64,000 nt of DNA from Stakelama flava (GTDB lineage: Bacteria > Pseudomonadota > Alphaproteobacteria > Sphingomonadales > Sphingomonadaceae), in assembly GCF_019351405.1 (NCBI RefSeq), contig NZ_JAHWZX010000002.1, forward strand, positions 1 through 64,000, given 5' to 3'. Within the stretch, counting starts at the first letter, position 1; each line of letters begins with the position of its first letter. Positions 25,788 to 33,007 of the stretch are shown here, in pieces. The notes beneath the pieces were generated by a model. The model had not been told where the DNA came from and ran no database searches. It was given only the letters and a program-made list of their open reading frames with translations. The translations under genes and the position numbers were made by a program.

Positions 25788-26423
25788 TCAGCGATCGCGG
25801 CTGAGGTCGTCCACTTCACCCATGATTGTTTCGAGCGCGCTCGAATTCTCCGCCCTGCTTTCGGAACGTGGCGAAAGTTGTCCATCGCTGAGAATATTTT
25901 CGAGCGCCACCCGGCCGCGTGCGACCCGGCTTTTGATCGTTCCCACCGCCACATTGCAGATTTCGGCCGCTTCTTCATAGGCAAAGCCACCGGCGCCGAC
26001 GAGGATCAACGCCTCACGCTGCGGCTGTGGCAGGTGGAGAAGCGCACGCTGCATGTCGGCGAGTTCGACGTGACGATCCTGGCTGGCCGGGGCGGCGAGC
26101 AGCCGGTCGGCAACCAGATCATCCCATTCTCCTTTGAAGCGCGCTCGGCGCATCTGGGAAAGATAAAGGTTGCGCAGGATGATGAAGGTCCAGGCACGCA
26201 TATTGGTTCCGGCCTGAAACCGCTTGCGCGCGGCCCACGCCTTCATCAGCGTTTCCTGCACCAGGTCGTCGGCAAGGTCGCGACTGCCGGAAAGCGAACG
26301 GCCGAACGCGCGAAGATGCGGAATTACCTGAGCCAGCTGGTCCTTGAATTCGTTATCAGGCAGCGAAACATGGCCGTTTTCGTCCGCCGCGTCCGCCGCA
26401 CCGTTTTCAGTCGATCCCGTCAT
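25788..26423 (-). CDS. ecfG: General stress response ECF sigma factor EcfG
   Basis: Alternative sigma factor of the alphaproteobacterial general stress response. The 211-residue product has sigma region 2 (about 28-95: FGRSLSGSRDLADDLVQETLMKAW and TFIILRNLYLSQMRR) and region 4 (about 120-175: LPQPQREALILVGAGGFAYEEAAEI and VGTIKSRVARGR). An acidic N-terminal extension and a C-terminal tail flank them. A GTG directly precedes the ATG at 26423. It lies in the same locus as phyR and two nepR-like genes, which fixes the assignment to the EcfG group rather than another ECF class. Confidence 0.92.
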   Translation of the reverse strand: MTGSTENGAADAADENGHVSLPDNEFKDQLAQVIPHLRAFGRSLSGSRDLADDLVQETLMKAWAARKRFQAGTNMRAWTFIILRNLYLSQMRRARFKGEWDDLVADRLLAAPASQDRHVELADMQRALLHLPQPQREALILVGAGGFAYEEAAEICNVAVGTIKSRVARGRVALENILSDGQLSPRSESRAENSSALETIMGEVDDLSRDR

Positions 26424-26530
26424 CACATCTCATTCGACATAAAGGAAAATCCGGCGCTCCCCCAGTGAGCCGAAAGCACACATAGGATGGAACCCGCCGG
26501 ATTGCCATAGCATCCGCCGAGAGAAACGGA

Positions 26531-26674
26531 TCAGGTGCCGCTCCACACGATAACGGCGAAGATCACGATGATGAGTGCCAGCGAGATTGCGAGGATGTAT
26601 CGCGTCATATGCGGCGTGGCGCCGCCGCGTGCGCGATCGGTGTTGACATGAACCTCTTCGTTTCCGTCATCCAT
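26531..26674 (-). CDS. 47-residue single-pass membrane protein in the stress locus
   Basis: On the minus strand an ATG at 26674 opens a 47-codon frame ending in TGA at 26531-26533. The product has an acidic start (MDDGNEEVHVNTDRARGG), then HMTRYILAIS leading into a transmembrane helix of about 20 residues rich in Leu, Ile and Val, and ends VIVWSGT. GGGGGAG lies 9 bases before the ATG. It fills the space between phyR (upstream) and ecfG (downstream), all in the same direction, so a single transcript phyR-orf47-ecfG is possible. No family recognised. Confidence 0.7.
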   Translation of the reverse strand: MDDGNEEVHVNTDRARGGATPHMTRYILAISLALIIVIFAVIVWSGT

Positions 26675-26721
26675 GGTGCATCACTCCCCCGCAATCTCTT
26701 TTCAGGTTTATCGGTCGTAAA

Positions 26722-27522
26722 TCAGCCCGCCGGAACCGTGGACTGATCGAAAAAAAGTGCCTGGCTGATCGCGGCCTTTACCGTCGAACGCTGGAACGGC
26801 TTGGTAATCAGGAAGGTCGGTTCGGGCCGCTCGCCGGTCAGCAGCCGTTCCGGGAAGGCGGTGATGAAGATCACCGGAACATTGAACTGTTCAAGGATAT
26901 CCTTGACCGCATCGATCCCCGAACTGTCATCGGCAAGCTGAATATCGGCAAGAACGAGACCGGGGCGATCCTCCATCGCCAGCGCCACCGCTTCGTCGCG
27001 GGTGACGGCGACGCCGGTCACATCATGCCCCAGATCACGGACGATCGTTTCGATGTCCATCGCGATGATCGGTTCATCCTCGATGATCAGCACCTTTGAC
27101 CGGGTCTGCTTCTCGATCTCCTCAAGCGCTTCGCCGACCAGCCGTTCGACCTCTTCCGGCGTCGTATCGATCAGATAACCGGTATCTTCGATCGTGAAGC
27201 CTTCCATCGCGGTCAGCAGCAGCGCCTGTCGCGACACCGGCGCAATACGCGCCAGCCGCGCGCGCGCGATCGCTTCGCTGCCCGCCGCGGTCTCCTCCTG
27301 CTCTTCCCAATCGTCGGGATGGGTGGAGGACCATATCCCCTGAAACATGCGGTACAGGCCGAGGCGCGGATCGACATCCTTGGGAAATTCTTCGGGGGCC
27401 GCGACGATCGCTTCCAGCGCGGCGCGAACATAACGGTCGCCCTCTTGCTGGCTGCCCGTCAGGGCGCGGCCATAGCGCCGCAAAAAAGGAAGATGCGGGG
27501 CAAGCTGCTGTCCTAGCGACAT
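26722..27522 (-). CDS. phyR: Anti-anti-sigma response regulator PhyR
   Basis: The 266-residue protein joins an N-terminal sigma-like domain (about 1-135, beginning MSLGQQLAPHLPFLRRYGRALTGSQ) to a C-terminal receiver domain (about 140-262) with the acidic pair IIEDEP, the phospho-acceptor Asp in VLADIQLADD, the conserved Thr/Ser in FITAFPERLL and the Lys in LITKPF. When phosphorylated it mimics the sigma factor and binds NepR, freeing EcfG. GGAGA lies 11 bases before the ATG at 27522; the open frame continues far upstream without similarity. It is divergent from the nepR-kinase pair. Confidence 0.96.
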   Translation of the reverse strand: MSLGQQLAPHLPFLRRYGRALTGSQQEGDRYVRAALEAIVAAPEEFPKDVDPRLGLYRMFQGIWSSTHPDDWEEQEETAAGSEAIARARLARIAPVSRQALLLTAMEGFTIEDTGYLIDTTPEEVERLVGEALEEIEKQTRSKVLIIEDEPIIAMDIETIVRDLGHDVTGVAVTRDEAVALAMEDRPGLVLADIQLADDSSGIDAVKDILEQFNVPVIFITAFPERLLTGERPEPTFLITKPFQRSTVKAAISQALFFDQSTVPAG

Positions 27523-27637
27523 GGGTGGGTGCGTCTCCTGCATATTGGCCCGGTATAATATTTCCCGGGATATCATAGCTATAGTATCGGCGGCGCGCGG
27601 GGGATGGCGCGCCTTCCCCCAAATTGCACCAAATGAC

Positions 27638-27662
27638 GGAACCAACGAAGGACTATTTGGTT
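27638..27662 (+). promoter_or_regulatory. Candidate EcfG promoter for nepR and the kinase
   Basis: GGAAC (27638-27642), a 16-base spacer, then GGTT (27659-27662). The -35 element and spacing match the EcfG consensus exactly and the -10 differs by one base. It lies about 106 bases before the nepR start and points toward it, which would make the anti-sigma gene part of the regulon it limits, as known for other alphaproteobacteria. Confidence 0.55.
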
Positions 27663-27767
27663 TCATCACGACGAATACGGCCGGACCGGCAGCAAAATTC
27701 TCCGGCCCGCCGTCTATTGACGTATCCGCATTTTCCGGCGATTTGCGACCGGTATTTTGAGGGGAAA

Positions 27768-27953
27768 ATGGTGCGATCCGACGCCGATCGACAGGAAAGT
27801 GACGACGCTGCGGCCAAGGGCGGCAAGCCGAATCCCGACAGGAAAACGAATCCCGATGCCGATGTCGGGAATGCGCTGCGCGCCGTTTATCGCGAGGCGA
27901 TTGACGAGGATGTGCCGGACGACCTGATGAACCTGCTGAAAAAGCTCGGTTAA
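27768..27953 (+). CDS. nepR: Anti-sigma factor NepR
   Basis: The 61-residue protein has an unstructured, charged N-terminus (about 1-33) and the NepR core VGNALRAVYREAIDEDVPDDLMNLLKKLG split over about 33-61. The two short helices joined by the EDVP segment are those that clamp EcfG. GAGGGGAAA lies directly upstream. The longer open frame starting at 27624 lacks similarity. It is divergent from phyR and lies 11 bases before the histidine kinase gene, so the two are co-transcribed, probably from the promoter at 27638. Confidence 0.93.
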   Translation: MVRSDADRQESDDAAAKGGKPNPDRKTNPDADVGNALRAVYREAIDEDVPDDLMNLLKKLG

Positions 27954-27964
27954 CCAAAAATGCG

Positions 27965-29548
27965 ATGACCGATTCCGGACCACAGCGAGACGAGGCTGAA
28001 CGGCCGGCCTCGGCGCTCGCCCGTGTGCCGACCGGCGCCAAGGTATTTTTGATCCTCAGCGGCGGATTATTGCCGCTTGCGCTGATCGCGCTGTTCGCCA
28101 CGCTGCAAACCACACGAGTCGCCGATCTGGAAGCCCGTGCACGCCTGCGCGTCGCGGCGGCGGAAGGATCGCGCGCGCTCGCCAACGAACTGGTTGGCGA
28201 TATGACGGCGCTCCGGGTCGCGCTGAATACACTGGAACGCGATCCCGACAACCGGCCTGGGTGCGCGCGCGTGCAGGGGGTGTTCGCGCAGCAATTCGCT
28301 GCCGGTACGAAATTTGCCGTTTTCGGCCCGCAGGACCGCCTGTTGTGCGGGGAGGCGATGGGCTATGCCCCGCCCGTTCCCGAACCCGATGAGCGTTTCA
28401 GCGCCGAAATTATCGAAAAGGAAGGCGTGCTGCTATCGGTTCGCAGCGATCAGTCGTCCGCGCATGCGCTGGCTTTCTTTCCCACCGATTTCCTGTCGCG
28501 AGTCGCCCGGCCCTCAGGCTTCATTCCGCCCTATGCGGCGTCGCTTTCGCGCGACGGGAGCGAACTGGCGCTGGAGACGCTTGCCTCGCACGGACCATTG
28601 GACCGGCGGGAGCGGATCGCCACGCCGCTCGGCCTCGACGGAATGACGCTGGACATGTCGGTGCGCGCCGCGCCGATCACCTCCCCGCTGCTGGTATCGA
28701 TGCTGTTGCCGCTGGTGATGTGGGCCGCCGCCGCGGGAATCGGATGGTTCGTGGTGGACCGGTTGCTGATCCGGCCGCTCCGCCGCCTGCATCGCAGCGT
28801 GGGCGAATATCAGCCTGGCGAAGTCATCGAACCGATGCCAAGCAGCGACATGCCCGCGCGCGAAATCCGTGAACTGGGCAATACCTTCACCGATATCAGC
28901 AAGACCGTACGCGCGCACGAAGCCGACCTGGCCGAGGGACTGGTGCGCCAGACCCGTCTGACCCGCGAGGTCCATCACCGGGTAAAGAACAACCTTCAGG
29001 TCATCGCCAGCCTCATCAACTTCCACGCGCGCAGCGCACATGGCGAGGAGGCGGGCCAGGCCTATGCATCGATCCAGCGGCGGGTCGACGCGCTGGCGGT
29101 GGTCCACCGCTATCATTATGCCGAGATGGAGGAAAATCACGGTCTCGAACTGCGTTCGGTGCTGGGCGAACTTGCCTCCAACATCCGCGCGACCGCCCCA
29201 GCCTCTGCTTCCGGGCTGCGAATCACGCTCGACCTCGATCCGTTTCTGGTTTCGCAGGACACCGCCGTCGCGGTCGCCTTCCTGCTCACCGAATTGGTGG
29301 AGTTGGCAATGAAATGTTCGGGATCGGCCGCGGTGAACATCTCGCTAAAACCCGGCGATCCCAAGGAATGCGCAACGCTGCGGCTGAGTTCGCCGGCATT
29401 GGTGCAGAGCGCGGCATTCGATACGCTGAACGAAACCCGCTATGGTCGGATCATCACCGGTCTTTCGCGCCAGCTTCGCGCGAAACTGCATTACGATCCG
29501 CTGGTCGGCGCGTACGAAATCAGCATCCCGGTGCTCGGTCTCGCCTGA
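27965..29548 (+). CDS. HisKA_2 sensor histidine kinase with degenerate ATPase domain (PhyP/PhyK-like)
   Basis: The 527-residue protein has a cytoplasmic N-terminus, a first transmembrane helix (about 27-48), a periplasmic sensor part (about 50-238), a second helix (about 240-265), a linker and a HisKA_2 dimerisation domain with EVHHRVKNNLQVI, phospho-acceptor His about 338. The C-terminal catalytic region is abnormal: the N-box position reads TELVELAMKCSG (about 442-453) and lacks the Asn that holds magnesium-ATP, and no DNGxG box is visible. It may therefore act as a phosphatase of PhyR, the role reported for Sphingomonas PhyP, more than as a kinase. It follows nepR by 11 bases. Confidence 0.88.
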   Translation: MTDSGPQRDEAERPASALARVPTGAKVFLILSGGLLPLALIALFATLQTTRVADLEARARLRVAAAEGSRALANELVGDMTALRVALNTLERDPDNRPGCARVQGVFAQQFAAGTKFAVFGPQDRLLCGEAMGYAPPVPEPDERFSAEIIEKEGVLLSVRSDQSSAHALAFFPTDFLSRVARPSGFIPPYAASLSRDGSELALETLASHGPLDRRERIATPLGLDGMTLDMSVRAAPITSPLLVSMLLPLVMWAAAAGIGWFVVDRLLIRPLRRLHRSVGEYQPGEVIEPMPSSDMPAREIRELGNTFTDISKTVRAHEADLAEGLVRQTRLTREVHHRVKNNLQVIASLINFHARSAHGEEAGQAYASIQRRVDALAVVHRYHYAEMEENHGLELRSVLGELASNIRATAPASASGLRITLDLDPFLVSQDTAVAVAFLLTELVELAMKCSGSAAVNISLKPGDPKECATLRLSSPALVQSAAFDTLNETRYGRIITGLSRQLRAKLHYDPLVGAYEISIPVLGLA

Positions 29549-29592
29549 TTTTGCAGATGCCGCGCGAGGCATAAATAAAATCGGTCTGTGCA

Positions 29593-29617
29593 GGAACCTA
29601 CTTCCAAACGTGACGTT
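29593..29617 (+). promoter_or_regulatory. Perfect EcfG-type promoter
   Basis: GGAAC at 29593-29597, a 16-base spacer, then CGTT at 29614-29617: an exact match to the general stress response promoter consensus. It lies 45 bases after the kinase stop and is followed within ten bases by two strong hairpins, not by an open frame, so it probably serves a non-coding RNA (and perhaps the entericidin gene further on). Confidence 0.8.
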
Positions 29618-29623
29618 CTACAC

Positions 29624-29726
29624 TTCGGATAGCGACCTTTTGCCCCCCCGCTCTCGCTATCCAAGACATGGGCCCGGAAGCATCAACCCCCTCCCCCCCG
29701 GTGGTGCTTCCGGGCCTAAAATCTTT
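29624..29726 (+). ncRNA. Candidate stress-induced small RNA with two poly-C loops (GsrN-like)
   Basis: Starting about 7 bases after the EcfG promoter, the transcript would fold into two hairpins. The first has a 9-bp perfect stem GGATAGCGA/TCGCTATCC (29627-29635, 29654-29662) and an 18-base loop with seven consecutive C. The second has a 15-bp stem with one G-U pair (29671-29685, 29702-29716; outer 12 bp perfect) and a 16-base loop A-CCCCC-T-CCCCCCC-GG. The following TAAAATCTTT is a weak terminator tail. Exposed poly-C loops can pair with Shine-Dalgarno sequences. Caulobacter GsrN is an EcfG-controlled RNA with a C-rich loop, so this may be its sphingomonad counterpart. Exact ends are inferred. 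Confidence 0.65.
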
Positions 29727-29828
29727 CCCGATACATCGCCGCTGTTTTTTCCATGCAAACATTGTTGCCGCGGAACGTTTATGGGGTACAGGTATTTGTT
29801 CTTGGCTCAGCAAGTGATGGAGAATTAC

Positions 29829-29966
29829 ATGCGTAAGAAGTTTCTGACTGCCGCCGCGCTTGCCGGCGTGATGCTCGTCGCGGCCTGCAACACCGTTGAA
29901 GGCATGGGCCAGGACGTTTCGTCGGCCGGCGACACCGTCGCGAAGACCGCCGACGACGCGAAGTAA
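29829..29966 (+). CDS. Entericidin A/B-family lipoprotein
   Basis: The 45-residue protein has a basic N-terminus, a hydrophobic stretch, a lipobox-like VAAC (Cys near 21) and the family ending NTVEGMGQDVSSAGDTVAKTADDAK. Entericidins are tiny membrane lipoproteins; in alphaproteobacteria they are often part of the stress regulon. GGAG lies 6 bases before the ATG. It lies behind the candidate small RNA and before a strong terminator, so either its own promoter or read-through from 29593 drives it. It was too short for many gene finders. Confidence 0.88.
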   Translation: MRKKFLTAAALAGVMLVAACNTVEGMGQDVSSAGDTVAKTADDAK

Positions 29967-29992
29967 AACCGCTTTCCCTTTTGGTCATTCAC

Positions 29993-30024
29993 CGGGCCGC
30001 GCGGCAACGCGTGGCCCGTTTTTT
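29993..30024 (+). terminator. Rho-independent terminator behind the entericidin gene
   Basis: An 11-bp stem (CGGGCCGCGCG with CGCGTGGCCCG, one G-U pair) and a GCAA tetraloop are followed by six T. It closes the stress locus 26 bases after the entericidin stop and faces the convergent tatC gene. Confidence 0.93.
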
Positions 30025-30072
30025 ATGCGCGTCGGTTTTGGCGCACGCGCGTCGCCGCAGTCCGGCCTGCGG

Positions 30073-30843
30073 TCAGGTCGCGTCCGCGCGTTCCTCTTCG
30101 GCCGCCTCGGCGCGCTTCTTTTCGGTGAACCAGATGCCGATCAGCGCCAGTTCGTAAAGAACGCATAGCGGCAGCGCCAACAGGAGCTGCGATCCGATAT
30201 CGGGTGGAGTAAGCACCGCCGAGACGCCGAACGCCCCGACAATGGCATAGCGCCGCGCTCCGACCAGTTGTTCGCGGCTGACGATCCCCGCCCGTTCGAG
30301 CAGCATCAGCAGCACCGGCAGCAGGAAGGCAAGGCCAAAGGCGAACAGGAACTGCATGACGAAATCGAGATAATTGCCGACCGAAGGCAACGCCTCCTGC
30401 TGGATCCCCCCGAAATTGCCCTGATAGCTAAGCAGGAAATGCAGCGCGACCGGCACCGCGACGTAATATGCCATCGCAGCCCCCATCAGGAACAGGATCG
30501 GCGTGGCGAGGAGAAAGGGCAGCAACGCCCGCTTTTCCTTGCGATACAGGCCCGGCGCGATGAACTGCCACAACTGGTTGGCGATGATTGGGAACGAAAC
30601 CATCAAGGCGGCGAAGAACCCCACCTTGATCCGGACAAAGAACGCTTCGAAAATCTGGGTAAAGATGATCTTCTGCTGCCCCGCATGGAGCAGCGGCTGG
30701 ACCAGAAAGGCAAAAATCTGCTCGGCAAAGGCGTAGCAGGCGAAGAACGCCACCAGCAGCGCGACCACGCAATATAGCAGCCGTCGCCGCAGTTCGATCA
30801 GATGGTCGAGCAGCGGGGCCTGGCTGTCGTCGATATCCCTCAT
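30073..30843 (-). CDS. tatC: Sec-independent protein translocase TatC
   Basis: Core receptor of the twin-arginine pathway that exports folded proteins. The 256-residue protein has six transmembrane helices, the N-terminal LLDHLIELRRRLL, the periplasmic loop after FAEQIFAFLVQPLL, the FEAFFVRIKVGFF segment and the cytoplasmic loop PFLLATPILFLMGAAMAYY. Its start overlaps the tatB stop (ATGA). The three Tat genes follow scpA and scpB on the same strand. The C-terminus is charged and cytoplasmic. Confidence 0.97.
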   Translation of the reverse strand: MRDIDDSQAPLLDHLIELRRRLLYCVVALLVAFFACYAFAEQIFAFLVQPLLHAGQQKIIFTQIFEAFFVRIKVGFFAALMVSFPIIANQLWQFIAPGLYRKEKRALLPFLLATPILFLMGAAMAYYVAVPVALHFLLSYQGNFGGIQQEALPSVGNYLDFVMQFLFAFGLAFLLPVLLMLLERAGIVSREQLVGARRYAIVGAFGVSAVLTPPDIGSQLLLALPLCVLYELALIGIWFTEKKRAEAAEEERADAT

Positions 30844-31289
30844 CGGCTGGTATCGCCGCTGTCGGTGTCGCGCTTCGGCGCAGGCTCGGCTGCTTCGCTT
30901 TCCGGTGGGTCGCTTTCGGCCGGCGGCGTATCGTCGCGAATCACGGGTTGTTCGACCATTGCGGCGGGCGCGTCTTTGTCGGGCGCTTCGCGAATATCAC
31001 GCGCTCCTGTGTCATCACCGGCGGGCGGCGCGGGCAACGGAGCGGGCGCGGGGCCGGGATGTTCGCGCATGATGCGGTCGTTTTCCTCGGCCCATTTCTT
31101 TTCCATCTCGGCCAGTTCGGCCTCGCGCACCATCGCATCGAAGCCCGAGCGGAACTGGCGCGTGATCGACCGGGCGCGGCCGACCCAATAGCCCACGACC
31201 CGCATCGCCTTTGGCAAATCCTTGGGACCGATGACGACCAGCGCCACAAGGGCGACCATGATCAGTTCGGTCGAACCGATGTCCAGCAT
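30840..31289 (-). CDS. tatB: Sec-independent protein translocase TatB
   Basis: The 149-residue protein begins MLDIGSTELIMVALVALVVIGPKDLPKAMR, the short N-terminal membrane helix and Gly-Pro hinge of TatB, followed by an amphipathic helix (VGYWVGRARSITRQFRSGFD) and a long Pro/Ala/Asp-rich tail without predicted structure. It forms the substrate-binding complex with TatC. AGGA lies 5 bases before the ATG. It overlaps tatC by four bases and follows tatA by 69 bases. Confidence 0.96.
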   Translation of the reverse strand: MLDIGSTELIMVALVALVVIGPKDLPKAMRVVGYWVGRARSITRQFRSGFDAMVREAELAEMEKKWAEENDRIMREHPGPAPAPLPAPPAGDDTGARDIREAPDKDAPAAMVEQPVIRDDTPPAESDPPESEAAEPAPKRDTDSGDTSR

Positions 31290-31358
31290 GTACGTCCTGT
31301 CAGGCCACCCGCAAACGGGCCATCAGCAAAAGGGGCGCAAAATGTCGGCGGCGAACGA

Positions 31359-31607
31359 TCACCGCTCTTCGCGATGCCGCTCGGCCTCCTGCTCGTACCG
31401 CGGCTCGCTAACGCGCTGCGCCTCGATGCGCGACGGTTCCTTGCGCTCACGGCTCTCGGCCTGCTCGTCTTCATCGGCCATGCCGTGTTTGAAGCTTTTG
31501 ATGCCCTTGGCCACGTCGCCCATCATATCCGAAAACCGGCCCTTGCCGAACAGCAGAAGGATGACGATGCCGAGGACGAGATAATGCCAGATGCTCAGGC
31601 CGCCCAT
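31359..31607 (-). CDS. tatA: Sec-independent protein translocase TatA
   Basis: The 82-residue protein has [37 protein letters not shown] split as a membrane helix, the FGKGR hinge and an amphipathic helix, then a charged tail. TatA multimerises to form the passage for folded cargo. GGAG lies 7 bases upstream of the ATG at 31607. The Glu/Arg-rich C-terminus is longer than in E. coli TatE but within the usual range. Confidence 0.96.
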   Translation of the reverse strand: MGGLSIWHYLVLGIVILLLFGKGRFSDMMGDVAKGIKSFKHGMADEDEQAESRERKEPSRIEAQRVSEPRYEQEAERHREER

Positions 31608-31670
31608 GGTAATTCTCCAAGTCGATATGGGGGCGCTTGCGAAATAACCGCGCCCCGGTTGCAACCCTAT

Positions 31671-32267
31671 CTAAACCTTATCGCCGTCGCTTTCCACCTC
31701 GTCTTCATTTTCTCCTGAAACCGCGTTTTCCAACGCAAGATCGACCGGATCGAGCAGCCCCGCCGCGCGAAGATCGTCGATTCCGGGCAGGTCGCGGCGA
31801 CTGGCCAGCCCGAAATGGTCGAGAAACGCCTGAGTCGTCGCAAAAGTGAGCGGGCGGCCGGGCACTTCCCTGCGGCCGGCGGGGCGTATCCACCCAGCCT
31901 CCATCAGCACGTCGAGCGTACCTTTAGAAATCTGCACCCCGCGAATCGATTCGATCTCGGCCCGCGTGACCGGTTCGTGATAGGCGATGATGGCAAGCGT
32001 TTCGGTGCCGGCGCGGCTCAGCTTGCGCGGCTCTTCACGATCGCGGCGCAGGAAATGCGCCATGTCGCCCGCCGTTTCGAAATGCCAGCGTTCACCCCGG
32101 CGGACGAGGTTGATCCCGCGCGGGCCATAATCGTCGGCCAGCGCATAGAGCGCCGCGCGGATATCGCCTGCGCCGACATGCGATCCGATCTCCTGCACTG
32201 TCAGCGGTGCTTCGGCAGCGAACAACACCGCCTCCACCGCGCGCATGACCTCGTCGGGCGGGGTCAC
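31671..32267 (-). CDS. scpB: Segregation and condensation protein B
   Basis: Partner of SMC and ScpA in chromosome condensation. The 198-residue protein shows two winged-helix domains, with VEAVLFAAEAPLTVQEI, DDYGPRGINLVRRGERW, LSRAGTETLAIIAYHEPVTRAEIESIRGV (in segments) and RPLTFATTQAFLDHFGL. The C-terminal tail is acidic. The start is GTG at 32267 and overlaps the scpA stop (GTGA), so the two subunits are translationally coupled. tatA follows after 63 bases. Confidence 0.95.
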   Translation of the reverse strand: MTPPDEVMRAVEAVLFAAEAPLTVQEIGSHVGAGDIRAALYALADDYGPRGINLVRRGERWHFETAGDMAHFLRRDREEPRKLSRAGTETLAIIAYHEPVTRAEIESIRGVQISKGTLDVLMEAGWIRPAGRREVPGRPLTFATTQAFLDHFGLASRRDLPGIDDLRAAGLLDPVDLALENAVSGENEDEVESDGDKV

Positions 32268-33007
32268 GCCGTACCCTTCAGATAAAGCGGCGCGAAGGGC
32301 GATTTCTGGCGCAACTCCACCTTGCCCTGCCGCGCAAGTTCAAGCGCCGCGAGGAAGCTGGAGGCGAGCGCCGATTTGCGATAGCCGGGTGCGGCATCGG
32401 CGGGCAGGAAAGTTTCGATCGTCGCCCAGTCGACGCGCTGCCCCAGCATCGCCGACACCCGTTGAATCGCGGTTTCCAGCGTCATTACCGGCCGCTGTGC
32501 AACGACATGCATGACGGGTCGCGTTCGCGCGCTCACCCGGCCATAGGCGGCGATGAGATCATAGATTTCGGCCTGCCAGCGCGCCTTGCGGATCGTTCGC
32601 AGCCCTTCGGGATTGCCGCGCGGGAAGATATCGCGCCCCATCCGGTCGCGCGCCATCAGCCGCGCCCCTGCCTCGCGCATCGCATTCAGCCGTTCGAGGC
32701 GAAGCTGAAGCCGCATGGCAAGCTCTTCGGGGCTGGGTTCGATTTCCGGATCGCGCGGCAGCAGCAGCGCGGATTTGAGATAAGCGAGCCAGGCCGCCAT
32801 AACCAGATAATCGGCCGCGACCTCAAGCTTGAGCGCGCGCGCACCCTCGACATAAGCGAGATATTGCTCGACCAGTTCGAGGATCGAGATTTCGCGCAAA
32901 TCGACCTTTTGCGTGCGCGCAAGTGCGAGCAGCAGGTCGAGCGGCCCCTCCCACCCCTCGATATCGAGTTCGAGCTTGTCGTCATCATCGGCAGTCGCTT
33001 CGAGCAT
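32264..33007 (-). CDS. scpA: Segregation and condensation protein A
   Basis: Kleisin subunit that bridges SMC heads. From the ATG at 33007 the product has 247 residues, with the N-terminal ELDIEGWEGPLDLLLALARTQKVDL and ISILELVEQYLAYVE motifs, the central EEL-rich helices and a C-terminal winged helix ending in the FLAALELARQGKVELRQ region. The frame is open further upstream (to 33193), but that part is unlike the family and lies in the disturbed DNA next to the inserted module. No Shine-Dalgarno is seen before 33007, which may mean the original leader was altered. Confidence 0.92.
   Translation of the reverse strand: MLEATADDDDKLELDIEGWEGPLDLLLALARTQKVDLREISILELVEQYLAYVEGARALKLEVAADYLVMAAWLAYLKSALLLPRDPEIEPSPEELAMRLQLRLERLNAMREAGARLMARDRMGRDIFPRGNPEGLRTIRKARWQAEIYDLIAAYGRVSARTRPVMHVVAQRPVMTLETAIQRVSAMLGQRVDWATIETFLPADAAPGYRKSALASSFLAALELARQGKVELRQKSPFAPLYLKGTA

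Noticed and set aside
26488..26515. GGAAC on the plus strand between ecfG and the 47-residue gene
   Set aside because: It points away from both genes and has no CGTT at the right distance.
29772..29796. Second EcfG promoter directly before the entericidin gene
   Set aside because: GGAAC is present, but at 16 or 17 bases spacing the -10 reads TATT or ATTT instead of CGTT.
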